Shown piece by piece: positions 56,806 through 64,000 of a stretch of 64,000 nt of DNA. The first letter of the stretch is position 1. The number at the start of each line of letters is the position of its first letter. The notes below the pieces were generated by a model, which saw only the letters and a list, made by a program, of their open reading frames with translations, was not told the origin of the DNA and ran no database searches. A program made the translations under genes and the position numbers. The stretch comes from Firmicutes bacterium HGW-Firmicutes-15. GTDB taxonomy: Bacteria > Bacillota > Syntrophomonadia > Syntrophomonadales > Syntrophomonadaceae. The stretch covers positions 62,001 through 126,000 of the forward strand of contig PHAA01000007.1 in assembly GCA_002840245.1 (NCBI GenBank), read 5' to 3'.

Positions 56806-56826
56806 ACGAGCTTCGGCGAGTTTATA

Positions 56827-57657
56827 TCAGGGTTTAATCCACCAATCTTTATCCCGGTATACTTTTTGAACTTCCTTTAATTGCTCTTTTTCTGCATAGA
56901 ATTTCTTTTTCATATTCCTTACCCACCCGTCAAAATGTTCAACAATATTGCTTGCCGAGAACCTCCAGTTATCTGTTGGAGGAAAATACGGAATGTTATT
57001 AGCCTGCAAAATACCCTCAGTCATACAAATGGGGCATTCTATTTTATTGTTGGGATGCAAACGAAACAAATCAGATCCGCAATAGGGACATTCTCTTATA
57101 CCCGGTACATAGGCTTCACTATCAAATAGTTTTTCCCCTAGGTGGCGGGCATATTCCAGATTAGCGGAATCAAAAAGAGATTCCCCTGGCAGCGTAGCTT
57201 CAACCTGCCAAAAATCAATTATTTTCATTTGCAAAAGTCTGGGCATGACTAATGCGGCCGTCTTTGTGTATCCTTCCCATCCTTTAGCACCATAAGGTAC
57301 GACCAGTATGCAAGGTTTACCGGCCGTGAATGCAGCAAACTTAAATGCACTTACCATCCGATCACTCAACATCTTATAATACCCATGCGGTCCTAATAAA
57401 TAGATGGGCACCCCGATAATCAAGGCATCTGCTTGATTAATTTTGTTCACAATAAAATTGAAATCATCTTTTATTGGGCAATCATTGTCTGGCTGCAAGC
57501 ATAGATAACAAGCTTTGCAGGGTTCGATTTTCATATCGGTGAGACGAATTAATTCCGGATGGCAGTCTTGTGGAGTGTTGTTTATAATCTCTTTTACTAA
57601 TATCTCGCTATTGCCCAGTTTTCTATGGGATATTATTAATCCAAGAACATTTTTCAT
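56827..57657 (-). CDS. Flavodoxin-family NAD(P)H oxidoreductase with zinc-ribbon-like segment
   Basis: A 276-residue FMN-binding protein. Residues 1-185 form the flavodoxin fold (SHRKLGNSEILV phosphate loop; PCKACYLCLQ cysteine motif; GVPIYLLGPHG), as in iron-sulfur flavoproteins. Residues 193-220 add CPYCGSDL-x-CPIC, a zinc-ribbon-like pair that is unusual. Redox partners unknown. GGAGGGG precedes the ATG. It follows the thioesterase by 17 bases and forms an operon with it. Confidence 0.85.
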   Translation of the reverse strand: MKNVLGLIISHRKLGNSEILVKEIINNTPQDCHPELIRLTDMKIEPCKACYLCLQPDNDCPIKDDFNFIVNKINQADALIIGVPIYLLGPHGYYKMLSDRMVSAFKFAAFTAGKPCILVVPYGAKGWEGYTKTAALVMPRLLQMKIIDFWQVEATLPGESLFDSANLEYARHLGEKLFDSEAYVPGIRECPYCGSDLFRLHPNNKIECPICMTEGILQANNIPYFPPTDNWRFSASNIVEHFDGWVRNMKKKFYAEKEQLKEVQKVYRDKDWWIKP

Positions 57658-57674
57658 ATTATATATCCCCTCCC

Positions 57675-58160
57675 CTAGCTGATAAACTTTGGCGGTATAG
57701 ATTGATATTCCATAGCCGATACCGCCTGGGTAATGGTTTGCATCCCTGGAGTTACCATTTGTTTTGACGTACCATGGGCCAAATACCTGCCTTGATTATC
57801 AATAATCACCGCCTCAGCAATACAAATACTCTTTCCCGCCTTTATCCGTTTTCCTTCAATTATAAGATGACTATCTTTTATCGGCGCTAAAAAATCGACT
57901 TTTAAATCAAGAGATACTAATCCGGCATTTTCCTCAACATCACAATAAACTGCCCAGTAAGCGGCTGTATCAATTAGAGAGGAGTAAACACCTCCATGTA
58001 TTCCTCCAAATGGATTAAGATGTTTGTTTTCCAGGTTTACCTCAACCTTTGAATAGCCCATTCCTAATTCACAGACCTCCATCGACAACAGCCTAAAATA
58101 TGGCCCCTGGTTGATTAGATCGATAACTGCTTTAATGTGCTCAGTATTTAGTTTTGGCAA
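57675..58160 (-). CDS. PaaI-type hotdog-fold thioesterase
   Basis: A 161-residue hotdog protein; HGGVYSSLIDTAAYWA is the family's conserved helix-loop, preceded by NPFGGI. Such enzymes hydrolyse acyl- or aryl-CoA esters. The TTG at 58160 has AAGGAGG eight bases upstream and is chosen over the longer frame from 58202. Cotranscribed with the flavodoxin-like gene, downstream of tetR. Confidence 0.85.
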   Translation of the reverse strand: MPKLNTEHIKAVIDLINQGPYFRLLSMEVCELGMGYSKVEVNLENKHLNPFGGIHGGVYSSLIDTAAYWAVYCDVEENAGLVSLDLKVDFLAPIKDSHLIIEGKRIKAGKSICIAEAVIIDNQGRYLAHGTSKQMVTPGMQTITQAVSAMEYQSIPPKFIS

Positions 58161-58276
58161 TACAATAACCTCCTTCTTAGACCCCAAGTGAGATAGGGTC
58201 ACATCCTATCGACTGCAATACATGTTGGTTCGTAGTAGTCTGATTGAAAAAATTGTTTTACTATCTGCGAATCGCT

Positions 58277-58879
58277 CTATTGGTTTTTCAATAGACCTTT
58301 AGCCAATGTTTCATGGAAAGATACGACCATCTCTATCATTTCTTCCTTGCTTATGGCATTTAGAACTATCCATTTGTATAATAAGAATTTCTCAGTGGCT
58401 AAAATAGCGTGGGCAATAGGTGGCGCCGAAACACTATTGAAAGCACCTTTTTTTATGCCGTATTCAATATTCCTGGTATAAAACACAATTAATTTATCCT
58501 CAAATTGCTTTAAACATTGATCAATAGAGTCACTTGCTCCTGCTACTCTACTATATATTTCTGATAGTTTTTCGTTTTGAGCGAATACTTCCATGGTTAC
58601 TCGCTTTGTCTCAACAAATCTTTCATACAGATTTTTTTCTACTGTGTAATACTCAGCAATACTCGAAATGATTTGTTCTGCAAAGCCTTCTAGCAGCGCT
58701 TTTAAGACATCTTCCTTGTCAATAAAATAATTATAAAAAGTACCTGTTCCAACGCCCGACTTAACGATAATGTCACGAATTGCAGTGTTATGATAGCCTT
58801 TCTCAATAAACAGATCTATAGCGCATTCCAAAAGTTTTTGACGTCTTTCCATGTTCTGTCTTATTACTGGTATTGTCAT
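58277..58879 (-). CDS. TetR-family regulator
   Basis: A 200-residue TetR protein; the HTH appears as IRDIIVKSGVGTGTFYNYF. ATG at 58879 follows GGGGGTG; GTG at 58888 is less likely. It precedes the thioesterase and flavodoxin-like genes on the same strand and has a near-perfect operator over its own start site, so it probably represses the whole group in response to an acyl-CoA or related ligand. Confidence 0.87.
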   Translation of the reverse strand: MTIPVIRQNMERRQKLLECAIDLFIEKGYHNTAIRDIIVKSGVGTGTFYNYFIDKEDVLKALLEGFAEQIISSIAEYYTVEKNLYERFVETKRVTMEVFAQNEKLSEIYSRVAGASDSIDQCLKQFEDKLIVFYTRNIEYGIKKGAFNSVSAPPIAHAILATEKFLLYKWIVLNAISKEEMIEMVVSFHETLAKGLLKNQ

Positions 58880-59179
58880 ATATATCACCCCCGAGTGTAC
58901 GTTCGTTCACTTTATTATACAATGATATTTCATTGGCCGTCAACCACACAGGACATGTGACAAACATGGTAGTTTTAGTGAAAAGGGTAACGCATTGGGT
59001 AGTCAGAAATGCTGGATTTAATTATCAACGTTCTTAGATGCAAGACATGACAGCAAAAGTATAAACAAATGTTGGCAATGACCAAAGGCTCATTAATTCG
59101 TAACCAAATACAATTTGCCTATATCGATGAGGGTATAGATTATATAATGTTTAGACAAATTCCAACATCCTTTTATATT
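58880..59179. other. Intergenic region
   Basis: Holds the tetR promoter and operator (58896-58943). The rest is A+T-rich with no gene. Confidence 0.6.
58896..58943 (-). promoter_or_regulatory. tetR promoter and operator
   Basis: TTGACG (58938-58943) and TATAAT (58914-58919), 18 bases apart, are followed at the expected start site by the inverted repeat TG-x-ACG-xx-CGT-x-CA (58896-58909). Binding would block initiation. Confidence 0.65.
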
Positions 59180-60277
59180 TCAACTTAAACAGTCAGTAAG
59201 GATCTCATTTATATCTTCAGGTCTGGGAATGACGAAATTGTTGTTAATGTTTGTGGTGTTTAAAGCATGTTTAAGAAAAACTTTTCGTTCATCAGGAGTA
59301 CAGGCTGGAGCTTTGCCGCAGAGAAGCTCCATTAACTCCCTAAATTCTGCTAGCGATGCCAAAGAAGATACTTTCAGAGCCTTGGTGATTCTGTCGCTCT
59401 GACTCATTTTATGATTAAACTCCATCCATGATGGCATAATAATCCCATTTGCCCGCCCATGAGGCATTTCTTTATAATAGGTCAGAGAATACCCGATCGC
59501 ATGAGGTATTGAAGTACCAGTCAAGCTGATGGAAATGCCCGCCAGGTAGGATGCATATAACAGCGACTCCATGTTTTCGGATGCAAGCTCTTTCCTATGA
59601 GCAATTATTTGAAGCTCCTTACCCAGAATCGTCATCGCCTCCTGGGAAAAAAGAGAACTTATAGTATTGTTTTTTACTGATAAAAAACTCTCGATTGCAT
59701 GAGAATAGGCATCGACAGCAGTGTCTGCGGTTATCTGCCAGGGAAGGCTGCTGGTATAGGATGAATCGAGAAAAGCTATGCTGGGGATGAGTTTAAAGCT
59801 GCCAATATTTCTTTTTGTCTGATCTTTATGGCTTGTCAGTATGGATGCCGGGGTTACCTCCGAACCTGTACCGGCTGTGGTAGGTACGAGCACGATCGGG
59901 AGAACATCTCCATATTTTAGTTCAAACAATTCTTCATCCGAGATATCTGACAGATTAGTGATGGCAACAGCTTTAGCAGCATCCATCGGTGAACCGCCGC
60001 CAATACCAATAACAAAATCAGCCTTCATCTCCTTAGCTAGGGCAGCTCCCCTCCGAACAGTCTCGATTGTTGGGTTTGGTTCAACTTCATTAAAGAGTTT
60101 CCAGCTAATCGATGCTTTCTCAAACGCCCTGTAGACATCCTCAAGAGCTCCATTACGAATGCTTGAACCGCCTTTTCCAGTTACAATCAGGGCTCTAGAA
60201 CCTAGAGTATGAAGTAACTCTGCCTGGTCATTTACTACTCCCTGTCCAAAAAAGACTCTCGTAGGAAAATACGCTTG
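59180..60277 (-). CDS. Iron-containing alcohol dehydrogenase, start codon missing
   Basis: The open frame codes for about 365 residues, normal for group III Fe-ADH: YFPTRVFFGQG at the N terminus, the NAD site GIGGGSPMDAAKA, and metal ligands in VDAYSHAIESF and HAIGYSL...MPHGRANG. No ATG, GTG or TTG is available until 60028, which would drop 83 residues of the dinucleotide domain. Where the family start is expected, a stop (TAG, 60278-60280) stands directly before CAA-GCG. One missing T would turn ATG into this TAG. It is probably a start-lost pseudogene or an assembly error. Confidence 0.75.
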   Translation of the reverse strand, partial: QAYFPTRVFFGQGVVNDQAELLHTLGSRALIVTGKGGSSIRNGALEDVYRAFEKASISWKLFNEVEPNPTIETVRRGAALAKEMKADFVIGIGGGSPMDAAKAVAITNLSDISDEELFELKYGDVLPIVLVPTTAGTGSEVTPASILTSHKDQTKRNIGSFKLIPSIAFLDSSYTSSLPWQITADTAVDAYSHAIESFLSVKNNTISSLFSQEAMTILGKELQIIAHRKELASENMESLLYASYLAGISISLTGTSIPHAIGYSLTYYKEMPHGRANGIIMPSWMEFNHKMSQSDRITKALKVSSLASLAEFRELMELLCGKAPACTPDERKVFLKHALNTTNINNNFVIPRPEDINEILTDCLS

Positions 60278-60315
60278 CTAAACCTTAACTTCGGCTATAA
60301 ACGTTTATTGGTCTT

Positions 60316-61698
60316 TCAATAATCTACTGTCATGCGCTGTTGATGGTCCAGACAGGATGCGATAAAACGCTTTGCAGCCTTTGGATTTGAGCGCAGATGC
60401 AGATGTATATAAGAAGCTAGCAGATTGCCGGAAATATAGCCGTCAAATCTTCCCGGCGCTCCTATTCCGCCAGTCAAGGTATAAGCAGCAGACTGCTCCG
60501 TTAACTCTGAAATCGTGGAATAATGAAACTCATGTCCTTTAAGTGTCTCACCTGCCTTCGCCAGAATTGAATCACTGCAGGCCATGGCCTCAACATATCC
60601 CATCGCTACCAACTTGCGTTTCATCCGAGTCACAGCAGGAACAATCCCCACCCCGGGCCACTCTTTTTGTTCAAAATCACTAATACCAGCGGACAAGTAC
60701 ATTAAGGCTCCACATTCTCCATAAATAGGCATCCCCTTTTTATAAGCCTGACGTAACGCAAGATGCATGGCTTGATTGTTAGCTAATTGTTCCAAAAATA
60801 TTTCCGGAAAACCACCTCCCAAATACAGACCATCCACTGCAGGAATTCTGTCATCGTGCATAGGGCTGAAATAATTCAGAACTGCCCCCAGTTCTTCCAG
60901 GTAATCAAGACTATCCTGATAATAAAAACTAAAAGCTTCATCCCGAGCTACCCCAATACAGACCTGCTTTGCAGCCTGTTTAGGAACAGGCGTATAATCT
61001 TCTAGCTCATTTGCCGATCTGGCAAGACGAAGCAAGCTTTGCAGGTCCACAGACTCTTCGGTGAGATCAGCCAACCTAGTAATGACATCGTTTATATCGT
61101 CATGTTCCGCTGCAGGCAACAGACCCAGATGCCTCTCTGGCATTTGTATATCGATGCAACGATTTACGCATCCCAAAACCGGAATCCCCAGTTCCTCCTC
61201 CAGGGCTTTTCTCAAATATTTTTGGTGAAAATCACTGGACTGGTTCAGGATCACTCCCGCCAATTGTAGTCCTGCTTCATATTCCATGAAACCTTTCACT
61301 AACGCCACACAGCTCTGGGCCATGGCCCCGACATTGACGACTAAGACTACGGGCACCTTTAGGATCATCGCAACGTGTGCACTGCTCCCCTCTATTCCCC
61401 CGCATTTAACGCCATCAAAAAGACCCATTACGCCTTCTATAACAGAGATATCCGCCAAGGCCGCATGCTTGGAAAAGACCTCATGGACTACCTCCTCTGT
61501 GCCCATCCAACTGTCCAGATTATGCGAACGCTGCCCTGAAGCACAGAAGTGCCAACCGGGATCGATGTAATCTGGGCCCACTTTATAGGGTTGTACACTA
61601 AGCCCCATTCTGCGCAGGGCAGCCAATATGCCTAAAGTAATTGTTGTTTTTCCTACGCCGCTATGAACCCCGGCGATCATTAGTCTGGGTAATTGCAT
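60316..61698 (-). CDS. cbiA: Cobyrinic acid a,c-diamide synthase
   Basis: A 460-residue CbiA/CobB amidotransferase, normal length. The N-terminal P-loop is GVHSGVGKTTI and the C-terminal glutaminase has GLYLGGGFPE and the catalytic Cys in YGECGALMYL. It amidates carboxyl groups a and c of the corrin ring using ATP and glutamine. ATG at 61698 follows GGAGG. It lies 130 bases after cobC on the same strand, in the cobalamin cluster. Confidence 0.95.
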   Translation of the reverse strand: MQLPRLMIAGVHSGVGKTTITLGILAALRRMGLSVQPYKVGPDYIDPGWHFCASGQRSHNLDSWMGTEEVVHEVFSKHAALADISVIEGVMGLFDGVKCGGIEGSSAHVAMILKVPVVLVVNVGAMAQSCVALVKGFMEYEAGLQLAGVILNQSSDFHQKYLRKALEEELGIPVLGCVNRCIDIQMPERHLGLLPAAEHDDINDVITRLADLTEESVDLQSLLRLARSANELEDYTPVPKQAAKQVCIGVARDEAFSFYYQDSLDYLEELGAVLNYFSPMHDDRIPAVDGLYLGGGFPEIFLEQLANNQAMHLALRQAYKKGMPIYGECGALMYLSAGISDFEQKEWPGVGIVPAVTRMKRKLVAMGYVEAMACSDSILAKAGETLKGHEFHYSTISELTEQSAAYTLTGGIGAPGRFDGYISGNLLASYIHLHLRSNPKAAKRFIASCLDHQQRMTVDY

Positions 61699-61829
61699 GA
61701 TAACCTCCAAAAATCAACTTTCAACTTCCGCTGTCCACAATATAATACTGCCTGCGAAGTGGACAATCATGATGCTTAGTCACCTGGTAACCATTGAGTT
61801 AGACATAAAAAAAGTCTCTACTCATTCAT

Positions 61830-62408
61830 TCAGTTTTTACAGATTAGTATCCGACCCTCTTCTGTAATATCGATAATTAAGAACGAAGCTGTTTCAACCG
61901 CATTTTCCCACAGATCGGTACATTCGTCGGCATGACGCAAGACCGCTTTGATCACACCACCATGGGTGACTAACAGTGCGACTTGATGATTTGCCTGCTT
62001 GATTTCATGGATGAACTGCAGAACCCTTTTGCTTAGACTTTGAAATGACTCGCCTCCTGGCACAATATAGGTCTCAGTATCGCGAACCCATTCATTAAAC
62101 GCCTGCGGGTATTTTTCGTACACTTCTGTAAATGTCATACCTTCCCATTCTCCAAAAGATAGTTCTCGCAAGCGAGCATCGCAAATTGACTCAATTCCCA
62201 ACGATCTGCCGATTATCTGAGCCGTCTCTCTCGCGCGCATCAAATCACTGCAAAAGATAACCTGCGGAGACTCTTGGTCTTGTAAGTGCAATGCCGTCTG
62301 GTAGGCCTGTGCCCTGCCCGTTTCATTGAGAGGAATGTCACTTTGTCCTTGATACTTCTGCTGTGCATTCCAATCGGTTTGCCCATGTCTGACCATAATG
62401 ATCCGCAT
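61830..62408 (-). CDS. cobC: Alpha-ribazole phosphatase / histidine phosphatase
   Basis: A 192-residue phosphatase with the RHGQTDWN motif at residues 7-14, and a second His in VTHGG near 149. Cluster position, directly after cobS and cobT, indicates removal of phosphate from alpha-ribazole phosphate or adenosylcobalamin phosphate. GGGGGG precedes the ATG. Gap to cobS is 31 bases. Confidence 0.88.
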   Translation of the reverse strand: MRIIMVRHGQTDWNAQQKYQGQSDIPLNETGRAQAYQTALHLQDQESPQVIFCSDLMRARETAQIIGRSLGIESICDARLRELSFGEWEGMTFTEVYEKYPQAFNEWVRDTETYIVPGGESFQSLSKRVLQFIHEIKQANHQVALLVTHGGVIKAVLRHADECTDLWENAVETASFLIIDITEEGRILICKN

Positions 62409-62439
62409 GATTCATCTATCCCCCCAGGTACTTCTGTTC

Positions 62440-63192
62440 TCAAATCGCCAGATAGGAAAGTATGATTACGGTAACCATAAGCAAGACTGTTTCAGTGCTT
62501 TCACATAAGGCGCCATAATTATCCCCTGTCAGCCCGCCCAATCGTCCTGCAATCCAGCGTGCGATCAGGATCATGATGCCAACTGTAAGGATTAGAGGCA
62601 GCAGCACCTGCCAACCACCTACAGCTATCGACCCCAGAAGAAGCAGGACTGCTGCACCGACCAGCTTTTCCTTTCCCTTTTTGGCACCAAACGAATTTCC
62701 GAGACCCGATTCTGAACGCGCGTAAGGAAAAAAACTAATCGCATATACCATCACCAAGCGTCCCAGGGCAGGAGCAATAAAAAGTGCCAAAAGCTTGTGC
62801 TCCAGAGGCAACTGGTATAAAAAGCTGAGTTTTAAAAGCAGGATCGCAGCCATCGTAACTGCCCCCATGGCTCCAATTCTGCTGTCTCTCATGATCTCCA
62901 GCTTTCTCTCTCGATCTCTGCCGCTGAACAACCCATCTGCAGAATCCATCAGACCATCCATGTGCATTGCTCCAGTGATGATAATCCAGAGCACTACCAC
63001 CATTACATCTCCTGCCAGTCCTAGGGATAGGATATGAGCCAGGTAAGCAGTCACGGCTAGAAGACCACCAATGACAAAGCCGACCAGAGGATAGAAATAG
63101 AGCGAAAAGGCCATTTCTTTCTCCGATGCAAGACGATTGCCATAAGCAGGTATTATGGTTAAAAAACTGAGTGCCAGCAAAAAATTACGCAT
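62440..63192 (-). CDS. cobS: Adenosylcobinamide-GDP ribazoletransferase
   Basis: A 250-residue membrane enzyme with about six helices. The conserved loop MHMDGLMDSADGLFSGRDRE near residue 80 (read as two halves, DGLMDSADGL and FSGRD) binds metal and substrate. It joins alpha-ribazole to the cobinamide. GAGGAG precedes the ATG. Between cobT (25 bases upstream) and cobC. Confidence 0.95.
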   Translation of the reverse strand: MRNFLLALSFLTIIPAYGNRLASEKEMAFSLYFYPLVGFVIGGLLAVTAYLAHILSLGLAGDVMVVVLWIIITGAMHMDGLMDSADGLFSGRDRERKLEIMRDSRIGAMGAVTMAAILLLKLSFLYQLPLEHKLLALFIAPALGRLVMVYAISFFPYARSESGLGNSFGAKKGKEKLVGAAVLLLLGSIAVGGWQVLLPLILTVGIMILIARWIAGRLGGLTGDNYGALCESTETVLLMVTVIILSYLAI

Positions 63193-63217
63193 ATAATTCT
63201 CCTCTTAGCCTTTGATC

Positions 63218-64000
63218 TTACTCTTTATTGCTTACACCAGCTTCTTCAAAGGTTGCCATTTCATTTATTATTTTAACCGCTGCCTCAAAAATATGGAAGG
63301 CCAGCACTGCACCACTACCTTCCCCCAGCCGCATATCCAGGTAGAGCATTGGTTCCAGACCGATTTCCTCCAACATGATTCGATGCCCGGGTTCCTGCGA
63401 GAGATGAGAGGCAAATAGATAGTCCCGACATTTTGCATTCATTTTATAAGCCACCAGTGCTGCAGCAGAAGAGATAAAACCGTCTATCACAACCGGCACC
63501 CGGCGAGCGGAAGCACCAAGGATAATCCCTGTAATTGCTGCGATCTCGAGTCCGCCTACTTTTCGAAGGACATCTAGGGGTTGATTGGAATCAGGTTGGT
63601 TGATTTCCAGGGCTCGTCTGATGGCATTTTGTTTACGAATCAATCCCGTATCATCGATCCCCGTTCCCCGACCCGTGATGGAGTCGATCTCTCTGCCACT
63701 GAAACAGGCCAGGATAGCACTGCTGGGGGTGGTATTGCCTATTCCCATTTCTCCGGTCGCAACCAAGGTTACACCTCGGTCAATTTGTTCATTTACCAGC
63801 TCAATGCCTGCTTCAATCGCGGCAATAGCTTCTGATTCGGTCATAGCCGCTTCTCTTGCCATATTTCTGGTACCAGAGCAAATTCTGCGGTTAATTAAAT
63901 CCGGGTGTTGTATGGGCTCCGCCGCGATTCCGATATCTGCCACGACTACGCGCGCGCCGGCATGTTTAGCCAAAACATTAATTGCCGCTCCATGATTTAA
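63218..64000 (-). CDS. cobT: Nicotinate-nucleotide-dimethylbenzimidazole phosphoribosyltransferase, partial
   Basis: The C-terminal 260 residues of CobT; the frame stays open to the window edge (NHGAAINVLAKHAGA is readable upstream of 63973), so the N terminus lies outside. Conserved blocks are EMGIGNTTPSSA, GRGTGID and the late RLGEGSGA. It makes alpha-ribazole phosphate, the nucleotide loop precursor. First visible gene of the cobT-cobS-cobC-cbiA order. Confidence 0.95.
   Translation of the reverse strand, partial: LNHGAAINVLAKHAGARVVVADIGIAAEPIQHPDLINRRICSGTRNMAREAAMTESEAIAAIEAGIELVNEQIDRGVTLVATGEMGIGNTTPSSAILACFSGREIDSITGRGTGIDDTGLIRKQNAIRRALEINQPDSNQPLDVLRKVGGLEIAAITGIILGASARRVPVVIDGFISSAAALVAYKMNAKCRDYLFASHLSQEPGHRIMLEEIGLEPMLYLDMRLGEGSGAVLAFHIFEAAVKIINEMATFEEAGVSNKE

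Overview
The window reads as chromosomal DNA from an anaerobic, low-to-mid GC Firmicute of the Clostridia type (a Syntrophomonas/Peptococcaceae-like lineage is my guess, not proven). The reasons are strong GGAGG-type ribosome sites, frequent TTG/GTG starts, S-layer homology and copper-amine-oxidase-like stalk domains on wall proteins, a PrsA-type foldase, ferredoxin-like and DUF3795 proteins, and an anaerobic-style cobalamin set. I see no rRNA, tRNA, CRISPR array, prophage or intact insertion sequence.

Layout. 1-8.8 kb: a DUF3795 protein, a soluble chemoreceptor with an N-terminal Rossmann domain, a DUF975 membrane protein, GNAT and DUF2156 transferases, an MBL-fold hydrolase, an EFR1-type flavodoxin/ferredoxin, an Fe-S DNA glycosylase, a membrane-anchored cyclophilin and an unrecognised 59-residue protein. 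8.9-11.7 kb: a three-gene non-homologous end-joining operon (Ku, ATP ligase, polymerase). 12-14 kb: a multidomain amidase. 14.2-17.3 kb: a conspicuously GC-rich two-gene island (methyltransferase, then ABC exporter with a cyclic-nucleotide-binding tail). 17.6-23.3 kb: Lon, a TetR regulator with a clear operator, a cysteine-cluster protein and a DEAD-box helicase. 23.5-27 kb: secreted envelope proteins. 27-31.9 kb: a tetR-adaptor-RND efflux operon. 32-38.4 kb: an SGNH hydrolase, a LysR/Tam divergent pair, PepT, a candidate structured RNA next to a decayed DUF362 gene, and a poly-gamma-glutamate hydrolase. 38.5-45.6 kb: AsnS, an APC permease, a large three-part PfkB-like/AAA+/SLOG-like protein and a lactonase-type propeller. 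45.8-53 kb: a stress protein, PrsA, an SLH/Big-repeat surface protein, an MBL hydrolase and a glucosaminidase. 53.2-60.3 kb: an MFS transporter, a PocR-PAS histidine kinase, a TetR-thioesterase-flavodoxin group and an iron alcohol dehydrogenase whose start codon seems lost. 60.3-64 kb: cobalamin lower-ligand and late-stage genes (cbiA, cobC, cobS, cobT), the last cut by the window edge.

How genes work together. Clear functional units are the NHEJ operon, the RND efflux operon, the cobalamin cluster and a scattered envelope-remodelling set (two stalk-domain hydrolases, deacetylase, PrsA, SLH protein, phosphodiester glycosidase). The strongest candidate for something undescribed is the 928-residue protein at 41419-44205, which joins a sugar-kinase-like module, a AAA+ motor and a SLOG-like nucleotide-sensing Rossmann module. 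The next is a promoter-to-terminator structured RNA at about 37155-37424. Several gaps hold decayed coding sequence, so this stretch has been losing genes.
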